DNA of 16,726 nucleotides, from NCBI GenBank assembly GCA_018716365.1, contig DVKA01000232.1:1-16726 (forward strand), written 5' to 3'. Positions 1 to 6,501 of this stretch are shown in pieces (within the stretch, counting starts at the first letter, position 1; every line of letters starts with the position of its first letter). The notes beneath the pieces are model-generated. The model was not told the DNA's origin. It was given only the letters and a program-made list of their open reading frames with translations, and did no database searches. Position numbers and translations under genes: made by a program. This stretch comes from Candidatus Caccocola faecipullorum. Its GTDB lineage: Bacteria; Synergistota; Synergistia; Synergistales; Synergistaceae.

Positions 1-156
1 ACGATACTGCTCATCGAGCACCACATGGACATGGTCATGGCGATATGCCCGCACATCGTCTGCATGAACTTCGGCGCGAAGATAGCCGAGGGCTCGCCGG
101 CGGAAATTCAGAGCCATCCCGACGTGCTCAAGGCCTACCTCGGAGAGGAGGAATAG
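1..156 (+). CDS. livG: Branched-chain amino-acid ABC transporter ATPase, LivG-type (C-terminal fragment)
   Basis: The frame is open from base 1 and ends at TAG 154-156, giving the last 51 residues of a protein whose start lies outside the window. The segment LLIEHHMDMVM carries the switch (H-loop) histidine, and the ending GSPAEIQSHPDVLKAYLGEEE is the usual tail of LivG/BraF-type nucleotide-binding subunits. These ATPases pair with LivF on the cytoplasmic face of a high-affinity importer for leucine, isoleucine, valine or related amino acids. The ribosome site of the next gene (AGGAGG, 146-151) lies inside this reading frame, so the two genes are translationally linked in one operon. LivG rather than LivF is chosen because the H-loop residue is His and a livF gene follows directly. 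Confidence 0.9.
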   Translation, partial: TILLIEHHMDMVMAICPHIVCMNFGAKIAEGSPAEIQSHPDVLKAYLGEEE

Positions 157-160
157 GGAC

Positions 161-895
161 ATGACGGAAAACCGCACTCCTATTCTCGCAGTAAGGGACC
201 TCGTCGTCCGCTATGGAGCCATACAGGCGCTCAAAGGGGCTTCGCTCGACGTTTATCCCGGAGAGATAGTCGCAGTCATCGGAGCCAACGGCGCGGGCAA
301 ATCGACGATGATGAACGCCATCATGGGCGACGTGCCGCGCGTCTCCGGCGAGATACTGCTCGACGGCGTCGCGCTCCCGGCCAAGAGCTTCCAGGTCGTC
401 TCGGCCGGCGTCAGCCTTTCGCCCGAAGGACGCAAGGTCTTCGCGCCGCTCACCGTTCTTGAAAACCTCGACATGGGAGCCTTCCCGCTCAGCGACAAGG
501 CTGAGATAGAGCGCCTCAAGCAGAGCGTCTTCGAGCTCTTCCCGCGCCTGCTCGAGCGCAAGAACCAGTACGCGGGAACGCTCTCCGGCGGCGAACAGCA
601 GATGCTCGCGATAGGCCGCGCGCTCATGGCGCGCCCGCGCGTCCTGCTTCTCGACGAACCGTCGCTCGGGCTCGCGCCCATAATCATCAACGAAATCTTC
701 AAAGAGCTCACCGAGATCAACAGAAAGCTCGGCATGGCGATACTGATAGTCGAGCAGAACGCGAAGAAGGCTCTCCAGCTCTCGCACCGCGCCTACGTCA
801 TCCAGACCGGCACGATCATAATGGAAGGCAAATCCGACGACCTGCTCCACAATCCCGAAATCGAGGAAGCCTACCTCGGCGGCAAAAAGAAATAG
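161..895 (+). CDS. livF: Branched-chain amino-acid ABC transporter ATPase LivF
   Basis: A 244-residue protein, close to the family's usual length of about 235-240. Walker A GANGAGKST lies at residues 41-49, the ABC signature LSGGEQQ at 141-147 and Walker B VLLLDEPS at 161-168. The H-loop position reads VEQN (197-200). Gln in place of His here is, as I recall, typical of LivF, whereas the upstream partner has the His. LivF and LivG form the ATPase heterodimer that drives import by LivH/LivM of amino acids delivered by a LivJ/K binding protein. The start ATG follows AGGAGG (146-151) with 9 bases of spacing, and only 4 bases separate it from the livG stop. It is the last gene of its operon, because a strong terminator follows at 925-953. 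The transported substrate cannot be read from the ATPase. Confidence 0.95.
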   Translation: MTENRTPILAVRDLVVRYGAIQALKGASLDVYPGEIVAVIGANGAGKSTMMNAIMGDVPRVSGEILLDGVALPAKSFQVVSAGVSLSPEGRKVFAPLTVLENLDMGAFPLSDKAEIERLKQSVFELFPRLLERKNQYAGTLSGGEQQMLAIGRALMARPRVLLLDEPSLGLAPIIINEIFKELTEINRKLGMAILIVEQNAKKALQLSHRAYVIQTGTIIMEGKSDDLLHNPEIEEAYLGGKKK

Positions 896-924
896 CGTTA
901 AACGACGGCAGAATAGCATAAATG

Positions 925-953
925 GGGCGCGGACGGCGAATCCGCGCCCTTTT
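925..953 (+). terminator. Rho-independent terminator of the liv operon
   Basis: A perfect 9-bp stem, GGGCGCGGA (925-933) with TCCGCGCCC (941-949), encloses a 7-base loop and is followed by TTTT (950-953). It lies 30 bases after the livF stop and ends that operon before the accessory genes. Confidence 0.88.
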
Positions 954-1070
954 CCGTATGCGCCGTCCGCGCTATTATTTTTGCGAAAGACGGCGGCGTT
1001 TGGAACGCGGCGGTTCGCTGCCGCGCGGCTGCATAGGCGGAGACGCAGCGCCGATTAAGGAGGAAACGCG

Positions 1071-2471
1071 ATGAACTTACCGAAACGCGACGGTCTGCAC
1101 GGCCGGTACTATCTGATACACAAGCCGGAGACTGCGCCGGAGGTGCTGGCGGAGGCCGACCTCTGCATCATAGACGTTATGAACGGAACCGCGAGGGAAA
1201 ACCACTCGGGCTATCCAACAGTGGTGTGTAATCACAACGGAACTCCTTTCCTGCCGAGCCAGTTGTTGGAACGTTATCTCTCGCGTCAGCCGCTGAAGGG
1301 ATTTCCTTATGACGACGCCGTCGCATTCTGTGACGCTATGCGGCGGCTGGCGGGCTGGAACGAGATTGACCACACACTGGATAAGTATATAGAAAAGCAC
1401 CTGCAGAAACGCTATTTTGTGGAAGGCGAAAAAGAAAGCTATTTCTCCTGCTATCCTCCCTGCACGGTATCACCGGAGCTGCAGCCCGAAGATGTGGACG
1501 AAAACCTACTGCGCTTCGTCTGTTATGCGGCGGTCTGTCATACGGTCTACGGAATCAGCTGCGAATCCGTCACGACGAAACATCTGTTCGGCCTGGTTTC
1601 ACAGCTCCGCCCAGACATAGTGAAGGAGTTGAAAGACAACGGAAGCGGCAAACTGCCGCCCGGCATTCAAAAGAGGAAGACGAAACACCTGACCGCCTCG
1701 GCAAACGACGCGTTTGCGACAATCCGCATCACCGCGAGGGACTGCACAGAGGGATGCTGCGAGGAGGCTCTAAGCTATCTCGCCGAAGTGCTTGAACAGC
1801 CTGACTTCCCGCGCAGCTATTCCGTCGAGTTCCGCGGGCCGGAGAAAATATATCTGCCAATCCCGGGCCTGCCGAAGAAGGGCGTGAACCAGCTCTTCGC
1901 CTGCGCGGTTCGCTATCCGCGTCTCCACGGCCGAATAGAGCAGTACGCGCGGCTCGCTATGCGCGAGGACGAGTGGTACAACAACCTCTCCGATGAATAC
2001 TGCGCCATGCCCGGCACCTTCGCCGTCTTCGCGCTCGGCATGGAAGGGACGACGCCCGAGCGGCTGAGACTGGTCTGCGACTACCTCGACCTCTGCGACG
2101 ACGAACATTCGTCATTGCAGGAGAAGTTCATCCACGCCTTTTTCAAAAAATTCGGCTTCACCGCGCAGACCATGCCCGTCCTGCTCCACGGCGTCCTGTC
2201 CATGCAGGAGCTGCGCCCCGCAAAGGAGTTCGGCGCGCTCGTCGCCAACGACGAGAGCCTCGACGCGCTGCTCGCGGCGAAGCGCCGCCTCGCGGATTAC
2301 CTGCCGGAAGAATCGGAGCACGACAGGGAGGCGCAGGAATACCTCTGGCTTGGCGCGCTCTGGGCGATATGGGGAAGAGCTTCCGAGAACGGCGGCGGTA
2401 AAGTCATCAAAGCCGCGCCCGAAGAACTGAAAGAAAAATACCGGTTGGTCTTTGAGCCGGTGAAGGACTGA
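1071..2471 (+). CDS. Unrecognised 466-residue cytoplasmic protein (accessory region)
   Basis: I do not recognise this family. The start is well supported by AAGGAGG (1057-1063) with 7 bases of spacing. There is no signal peptide or obvious membrane segment, so it is probably a soluble cytoplasmic protein. It is fairly rich in cysteine, with pairs such as SCYPPC and a CxxxCC near the middle, but these are not spaced like a standard zinc ribbon or Fe-S motif. The C-terminal 40 residues, beginning GALWAIWGRASENGGGK, are duplicated downstream as a relic (3333-3452). The first third looks less G+C-rich than the rest of the gene. A DUF4304-like gene follows 25 bases after the stop and was duplicated together with this one, so the two probably act as a pair. 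Roles as an immunity or stress protein are possible but unsupported. Confidence 0.75.
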   Translation: MNLPKRDGLHGRYYLIHKPETAPEVLAEADLCIIDVMNGTARENHSGYPTVVCNHNGTPFLPSQLLERYLSRQPLKGFPYDDAVAFCDAMRRLAGWNEIDHTLDKYIEKHLQKRYFVEGEKESYFSCYPPCTVSPELQPEDVDENLLRFVCYAAVCHTVYGISCESVTTKHLFGLVSQLRPDIVKELKDNGSGKLPPGIQKRKTKHLTASANDAFATIRITARDCTEGCCEEALSYLAEVLEQPDFPRSYSVEFRGPEKIYLPIPGLPKKGVNQLFACAVRYPRLHGRIEQYARLAMREDEWYNNLSDEYCAMPGTFAVFALGMEGTTPERLRLVCDYLDLCDDEHSSLQEKFIHAFFKKFGFTAQTMPVLLHGVLSMQELRPAKEFGALVANDESLDALLAAKRRLADYLPEESEHDREAQEYLWLGALWAIWGRASENGGGKVIKAAPEELKEKYRLVFEPVKD

Positions 2472-2542
2472 AAAGGGCGAAACGGGGCGGCGTTTTATGA
2501 AAGAAGCTGATTCGCCGGTGACGGCGGCAATCGACGCGATAG
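2352..2542 (+). repeat. Direct repeat, intact copy (gene tail + next gene start)
   Basis: This segment spans the last 40 codons of the 466-residue gene, the 25-base spacer and the first 46 bases of the DUF4304-like gene. It recurs at 3333-3524, offset by 981-982 bases. By hand alignment the gene-tail part differs at 14 of 120 positions, the spacer differs by several bases and one indel, and the final 46 bases (2497-2542) are identical to 3479-3524. Confidence 0.93.
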
Positions 2543-3285
2543 AGGCGCGCGTTTACGCCGCGCTGAAAAAATTCGGGTTCCGCAGGCACGGGCGGACGCT
2601 TCACAGATTTGTCTCGGACGACATATCGCAGGTAATCAACTTCCAGTGCGGGCAGGCGTACCGCGGCGAGACGGACCGCATGTGGGTCAACACCGGCATA
2701 AGAGTGCCCGAATGCTCCGAAAGGGAGTTCTTTCCATCACTGCCCGCGAAAAAGTATTACAAGGAATACGAATGCACAATCCGTTCGAGGCTCGGCCTTA
2801 TCGACGGCGGCGAGGAAAAATGCTTCAACGTCGCGTGCGGCGCGGAGGCCGCCGCAGATGAGATACTTGACGACATATTGTACAAGGTCCTGCCGGTTTT
2901 CGACGCGCTCTCCGACAGGAGGGCGATACTTGCGCGCCGCTGCGACTACCCGACGTTCGACACGCTGAACAGAAATTTGATTCCGCTCGAAGAAGCCATG
3001 ATATACGGACATCTTGGAGAAACGGAAAAGGCAGAAGAATGTTTCAAGGCATACTATCAAAAGGCGCTCGACGACTACAACGGCCAGCTGGCGAACGGGC
3101 GGAAGTATTACCTGAGGAAAGGCGAGCGGATTGTATCCATGGGGCAGGACATAACGGCGCAGGAGGACGGCTGGGTGACAATCCGCGGCGCGAGCCGCGC
3201 GCATCTCGATTACCTTGACGAGCTCGCGGCGAAGCTGGGGCTGGGGCAGGAGGCGGCACATTGCATCAGCACGACAAACTTATAA
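2497..3285 (+). CDS. DUF4304-like protein with TPR-like C-terminal helices
   Basis: A 262-residue soluble protein. The N-terminal half, with KKFGFRRHGRTLHR (24-37), QVINFQ (45-50) and VNTGIRVPE (64-72), matches the pattern I recall for DUF4304 proteins (a Gly-Phe, Arg/Lys-rich strand, then a 'VINFQ' strand, then an 'N-G' strand). The domain's function is not established to my knowledge. Residues about 163-195 (EEAMIYGHLGETEKAEECF) have the look of a TPR-type helix pair. The ATG start is preceded only by a weak G-rich site (GGGGCGG) 25 bases after the previous stop, consistent with translational coupling. Its first 46 bases are duplicated exactly at 3479-3524. The last residues overlap the chimeric frame at 3261-3452, so its true C-terminus may have been altered by the rearrangement there. 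Confidence 0.75.
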   Translation: MKEADSPVTAAIDAIEARVYAALKKFGFRRHGRTLHRFVSDDISQVINFQCGQAYRGETDRMWVNTGIRVPECSEREFFPSLPAKKYYKEYECTIRSRLGLIDGGEEKCFNVACGAEAAADEILDDILYKVLPVFDALSDRRAILARRCDYPTFDTLNRNLIPLEEAMIYGHLGETEKAEECFKAYYQKALDDYNGQLANGRKYYLRKGERIVSMGQDITAQEDGWVTIRGASRAHLDYLDELAAKLGLGQEAAHCISTTNL

Positions 3286-3452
3286 ATCTGGCGGCCAAGA
3301 AAATACTTGCCCCGAGCGGTATGTTCAGGCGCGGCGCGCTCTGGGCGATATGGGGCAGAGCTTCTGAGAACGGCGGCGGCAAAATCATCAAAACCGCGCC
3401 CGATGAACTGAAAGAAAAATACCGGCGGGTATTCGAGCTGGTGAAAAGCTGA
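3261..3452 (+). pseudogene. Chimeric relic: unrelated N-terminal piece fused to tail of the 466-residue protein
   Basis: An open frame of 63 codons, reached only from TTG 3261, with no convincing ribosome site. Residues about 23-63 (GALWAIWGRASENGGGK onward) are a diverged copy of the C-terminus of the 466-residue protein, with conservative changes such as Val to Ile and Glu to Asp. The preceding residues (HDKLINLAAKKILAPSGMF) do not match that protein and read like the beginning of another protein. They faintly recall the N-terminus of a second DUF4304-like group, but that is from memory and weak. The simplest reading is a deletion joint: the start of one gene joined in frame to the tail of a duplicated gene. 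Expression as a small protein cannot be excluded. Confidence 0.6.
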
Positions 3453-3524
3453 AAAAGGCGAAGAGGGGGCGGCGGTTGATGAAAGAAGCTGATTCGCCGG
3501 TGACGGCGGCAATCGACGCGATAG
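3333..3524 (+). repeat. Direct repeat, decayed copy
   Basis: Second copy of the 2352-2542 segment. It keeps the last 40 codons and stop of the 466-residue gene, a 26-base spacer and the first 46 bases of the DUF4304-like gene. It ends abruptly after GCGATAG at 3524, where the sequence changes to an A+T-rich stretch leading into the next gene. Confidence 0.93.
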
Positions 3525-3535
3525 TAATAAATTAG
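3479..3535 (+). pseudogene. N-terminal relic of a second DUF4304-like gene
   Basis: The first 15 codons (MKEADSPVTAAIDAI) are base-for-base identical to the DUF4304-like gene at 2497. After the breakpoint at 3524 only VIN and a TAG stop follow. At 18 codons it is a deletion remnant rather than a working gene. The A+T-rich bases right after it (about 3525-3567) hold the ribosome site of the next gene. Confidence 0.8.
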
Positions 3536-3567
3536 AACTTAAGGAGATTGAAAAAAGGAGAATAGCA

Positions 3568-4155
3568 ATGTCCATAACCGCTTATAAAGTAGAGGCCTAC
3601 GGCCATGACCGAACCGGCGCTGATTATGGATATGTGAACATCATGTACCGTTATGGCGTCAAAAAGTCCTGCCCCAGACCAGAACAGTGCGAGAAAATGG
3701 AGGTCATGTGGGCAGACGAGAGCGTCTATGGTCCGCCGGCTCCAGGCAGCAAGGTGGGGGATTTTATCATGACTTGGCTGATGGGGTCATGGAGCTGCGG
3801 GGTGTTTACACATCGGAAGATTGCCGGGCGGTTGGCAGATATATTCTCAGGTTTGAAAATCAAAGAGTTGGAATGGTTTGAGAACCCTAGGGAGAAAACG
3901 CTGAAAAACGGTAAGCCTCGTGTGCGTCGTGCAAAGTGGCTGCCGGAGCGTGATGTGGATTTGGTGTATCTCTATTCTGACTGCTATATTGACGCAAGAA
4001 ATCCCACTTCTCCTGAAACCGATTTTTTTACAGTCACCAGGATGGACTCTTGGGGCGTGAGCACTTGGTTCATGTGTACCCATGATGCCGCCCAAAAACT
4101 GATAGCTATGGACTTTGAAAATCTTGCCGTCAAAGAAACTACCATTGTTGGATAA
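3568..4155 (+). CDS. Unrecognised 195-residue protein, A+T-richer than its neighbours
   Basis: No family recognised with confidence. The start ATG is supported by AAGGAG (3555-3560) at 7 bases' spacing, with a second AAGGAG at 3541-3546. The protein is aromatic-rich and has no signal peptide or membrane helix. Recognisable stretches are ADYGYVNIMYRYG near the N-terminus, WLMGSWSCGVFTH near the middle, and FTVTRMDSWGVSTWF near the end. The layout of short Trp/Tyr-rich strands with a late DSWG motif resembles small immunity-type proteins of contact-dependent toxin systems, but this is an impression only. Base composition is about half G+C in the line I counted (4021-4080), against clearly higher values in the flanking core genes, and codon choice is more mixed. 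It lies just past the duplication breakpoint, which suggests recent acquisition. Confidence 0.7.
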   Translation: MSITAYKVEAYGHDRTGADYGYVNIMYRYGVKKSCPRPEQCEKMEVMWADESVYGPPAPGSKVGDFIMTWLMGSWSCGVFTHRKIAGRLADIFSGLKIKELEWFENPREKTLKNGKPRVRRAKWLPERDVDLVYLYSDCYIDARNPTSPETDFFTVTRMDSWGVSTWFMCTHDAAQKLIAMDFENLAVKETTIVG

Positions 4156-4287
4156 ATCAAACGTGCGGAGAGTGCAAAGATTCCCATTTATCGGCCGACC
4201 AGCTCTTGAACGCACCTGCTCCGAACTTTAAAATCTGATACCTGCCATTTACCGCCAACGCGCGCATTGTGCGCCCTTTCCTCCATT

Positions 4288-4312
4288 CCGCGCCGCTTTG
4301 CGCGCGGCGCGG
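4288..4312. repeat. Perfect G+C hairpin upstream of the zinc-ribbon gene promoter
   Basis: CCGCGCCGC (4288-4296) pairs perfectly with GCGGCGCGG (4304-4312) around a 7-base loop. No T-tract follows on either strand, so it is not a standard terminator. It ends 9 bases before the extended -10 element at 4322, in the place of a -35 region. It could be an operator, or a terminator-like structure closing the accessory region. Confidence 0.5.
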
Positions 4313-4321
4313 CTCGCTATG

Positions 4322-4330
4322 TGCTATACT
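4322..4330 (+). promoter_or_regulatory. Extended -10 promoter of the zinc-ribbon gene
   Basis: TGC-TATACT matches the extended -10 form (TGnTATAAT, one mismatch). No good -35 hexamer lies 16-18 bases upstream, which is usual for extended -10 promoters. The start codon is 36 bases downstream. Confidence 0.5.
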
Positions 4331-4366
4331 GATACGTGTGTCATTTAACGAAGAGGAGGAAACGTA

Positions 4367-4834
4367 ATGGCGTTTTTTGACAAGCTCAACGATCTCGCTA
4401 AAAGCGTGAAAGACGCGGCGAACGACGCCGTCGAGACCACGCGCATAAAGAGCCGCATAAGCTCGGAAAAGAGGGCCGTCGACGAGGCGTGCCGCAAAAT
4501 CGGCGAATATTACTACGCGAAGCGCGCCGGCGATATGGGCCCGGTCGACGACGACATTCTCGAATACTGCATAGAGATAGACGAACATATGAGGATTATA
4601 TCCGAGCTCGAAGCTGAGCTCGAACGCGAGCGCGCGGCGAAGGAAGCGGCGGAGCAGGCCTTTGTGCAGTGCCCGTCGTGCGGCGCGAAGAACGGCAAGC
4701 AGGCGAAATTCTGTCAGGAGTGCGGCGCGCAGCTTGAGAAGCCCGCTCCCGCGGTGAACGTCTGCCCGTCGTGCGGCGCCGTCAACGAAGAGGGCGCGAA
4801 GTTCTGCTGCGAGTGCGGAGCTAAGTTGAACTAA
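4367..4834 (+). CDS. Coiled-coil protein with C-terminal double zinc ribbon
   Basis: A 155-residue soluble protein. Residues about 1-100 are charged, helical and probably partly coiled coil, especially the Glu/Arg-rich stretch 79-97. Two zinc ribbons follow: Cys102/Cys105 with Cys116/Cys119, and Cys133/Cys136 with Cys147/Cys150, each of the form CPSCGA...C..CGA(Q/K)L, with a Pro-rich linker between. This is the 'zinc-ribbon'/double-zinc-ribbon pattern common in small bacterial proteins of unknown role, where the ribbons usually mediate protein or nucleic-acid contacts. The start is fixed by AGGAGG (4354-4359) 7 bases upstream and by an extended -10 promoter. Cys148 next to Cys147 is an extra cysteine. 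prmA follows after 48 bases, so read-through into the methyltransferase genes is likely. The function is not inferred. Confidence 0.85.
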   Translation: MAFFDKLNDLAKSVKDAANDAVETTRIKSRISSEKRAVDEACRKIGEYYYAKRAGDMGPVDDDILEYCIEIDEHMRIISELEAELERERAAKEAAEQAFVQCPSCGAKNGKQAKFCQECGAQLEKPAPAVNVCPSCGAVNEEGAKFCCECGAKLN

Positions 4835-4882
4835 ACCGCCCGCGCGCAGGCGCGGACGTATATGCGAGCGGGAGGTGCCGCA

Positions 4883-5755
4883 ATGAACGCCAGCGACGGA
4901 TACTGGTGGTATATAACGATCAACACAAGCGCGGGCTGCGAGGATAATCTTCTTTCGCTCGCCGATATATCTGGAAGCATAGGCACGGAGCTTCAGGAAA
5001 TGCCGGACGGAGTTTCACGGCTTCGTATGTACTATAAGAGCACGGAGGATACTTCCTACTGGAGGAACAGGCTTTCCGACGCCATGAAGGAATTCCCCGA
5101 AGTGGCGATAGAGGACTCCGGCAAGATAGAAAACCAGCCGTGGAACGTCGTCGTAGAAGAGGCCTTCCCGCCGCTGCCTGTGGGCAGGGGGCTGGTCGTC
5201 CTCGCGCCGTGGCACCGCGGCACAGAGCCCGCGGACCGCATTCCGCTTTACATCAACCCGGGGAGCGCCTTCGGCACGGGCTACCACGAGAGCACGCAGA
5301 TAGTGCTCGAACTTCTTGAAAAATATATGCGCCCGGGCATGACGACCGCCGACATCGGCACGGGTTCGGGAATCCTCACGATAGGCGCGCTGAAGCTCGG
5401 CGCGGAATTCGCCTACGCGCGCGACATAGACCCCGCGGTCATCGAGGAAGTGCGCAAGAATTTCGAGCTGAACGACCTGCCGCCGGAGAAGATAGACCTC
5501 GCTGTCGGCGACCTGCTCAGGGACTTCGGCCACAAGGCGGACGTCCTGACTGCGAACATCCTTCTCGACCCGCTGACGACGATGGTCGCGGACGTTCCCG
5601 CCGTGATAGGCAGGGATGGGACGGCTATCTTCTCCGGCATGCTTGAGAAGGAAAAGCCGGTGTTCCTCGAAGCGCTTGCGAAGGCGCGCATGAAGCCCGT
5701 CGAAGAGCTGGTAAAAGGAGAATGGTGGGGTGTCGCTGCCAAGGCTGAGGCTTGA
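4883..5755 (+). CDS. prmA: Ribosomal protein L11 methyltransferase PrmA
   Basis: A 290-residue SAM-dependent enzyme that trimethylates lysines and the N-terminus of ribosomal protein L11 in the cytoplasm. The N-terminal substrate-binding domain (about 1-95) is followed by a Rossmann-type methyltransferase domain. Family hallmarks are GSAFGTGYHEST (127-138), the SAM loop DIGTGSGIL (157-165), an acidic residue in RDIDP (180-184) and ANILLDPL (224-231). The length is normal for the family. I chose ATG 4883 over ATG 4862 because GGGAGGT (4870-4876) sits 6 bases before it, and this ribosome site would lie inside the longer frame. rsmE overlaps its 3' end by 26 bases, so the pair is translated together, a linkage seen in many bacteria. 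Confidence 0.95.
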   Translation: MNASDGYWWYITINTSAGCEDNLLSLADISGSIGTELQEMPDGVSRLRMYYKSTEDTSYWRNRLSDAMKEFPEVAIEDSGKIENQPWNVVVEEAFPPLPVGRGLVVLAPWHRGTEPADRIPLYINPGSAFGTGYHESTQIVLELLEKYMRPGMTTADIGTGSGILTIGALKLGAEFAYARDIDPAVIEEVRKNFELNDLPPEKIDLAVGDLLRDFGHKADVLTANILLDPLTTMVADVPAVIGRDGTAIFSGMLEKEKPVFLEALAKARMKPVEELVKGEWWGVAAKAEA

Positions 5756-6449
5756 GCGCTGCTCCTACGATAATGGAATCTGGACGATAGACGCGGAGGA
5801 GGCGCACCACCTCGTCCGCGTCCGTCATTGCTATACCGGCTCGCTGGTCGAAGGGCTGCTCGACGGCGAGAAGGTTACTCTGCGGCTGCACTGCGACGGC
5901 GCCTCCGTCACGGCGCGCGAGCTGTCGCGCGAGGAGGAGCCGCCGCTGGAGCCGAGAGTCGAACTTCTGCTCGGCCTGCTCAAAAACGACCAGCTCGACG
6001 AGGCGCTTCGTTTCTGCGCTGAGACTGGCGTCTTCCGCATACATCTGCTTATCTGCGAGCGCAGCGTGCCGCGCTACGAAGGTTCGCGGCTCGACGATAA
6101 AATGAAGCGCTGGCGCAAAATTTTGGACGAAGCGACGAAACAGGCCGGAGCGGCCACGCCGCCGGCGCTCTGCGCGCCCGTGCCCTTCGCGGAGTTCGAT
6201 TTCGGCGGGCTGCCGGAGCAGAGGCTCGTGGCGCTGCTTTCGGACAAGGCGCGCCCGCTGCGCGAGATAAGTATCGCGCGCCACATCGCAGCCGCGATAG
6301 GCCCGGAGGGCGACTGGTCGCCGGAGGAGAGCGGGCGGCTGCTCGCCGAAAATTTCGCCCCCGTGCGCCTCGGCGCGAGAATAATGCGCGCAAGCACCGC
6401 CGTCGCCGCCTTCTGTGCCTCCGCCGCGATGATGTACGCCGGACGGTAA
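5730..6449 (+). CDS. rsmE: 16S rRNA m3U1498 methyltransferase RsmE
   Basis: A 239-residue SPOUT-class enzyme that uses SAM to methylate N3 of U1498 in 16S rRNA. An N-terminal PUA-like region (HHLVRVRH, 26-33) is followed by the trefoil-knot domain with IGPEGDWSPEE (190-200) and LGARIMRASTA (214-224). The last motif usually ends LRxETA in relatives I remember, so Ser in place of Glu is unusual but does not change the assignment. The start is GTG 5730, with AAAGGAG (5714-5720) inside prmA at 9 bases' spacing. This gives a 26-base overlap with prmA and implies coupled translation. Confidence 0.93.
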   Translation: MSLPRLRLERCSYDNGIWTIDAEEAHHLVRVRHCYTGSLVEGLLDGEKVTLRLHCDGASVTARELSREEEPPLEPRVELLLGLLKNDQLDEALRFCAETGVFRIHLLICERSVPRYEGSRLDDKMKRWRKILDEATKQAGAATPPALCAPVPFAEFDFGGLPEQRLVALLSDKARPLREISIARHIAAAIGPEGDWSPEESGRLLAENFAPVRLGARIMRASTAVAAFCASAAMMYAGR

Positions 6450-6501
6450 AAGGCGCTTTTCCGCAAATTCTGTTTCAATTCAAGGCAAGTAAGATAATCC
6501 A

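Noticed and set aside
961..995. Inverted repeat CGCCGTC/GACGGCG upstream of the 466-residue gene
   Set aside because: Short stem with a 21-base loop and no T-run. Neither a terminator nor a clear operator, and the TATTAT at 973 lacks a usable -35.
4840..4855. Small hairpin CCGCGC-GCAG-GCGCGG between the zinc-ribbon gene and prmA as a terminator
   Set aside because: Only 6 bp of stem and no T-tract on either strand; chance in G+C-rich spacer DNA is likely.
6493..6498. GATAAT as a -10 for a leaderless lrgA transcript
   Set aside because: There is no -35 at a suitable distance and it is too near the ATG to be convincing; mentioned only as a possibility in the lrgA entry.
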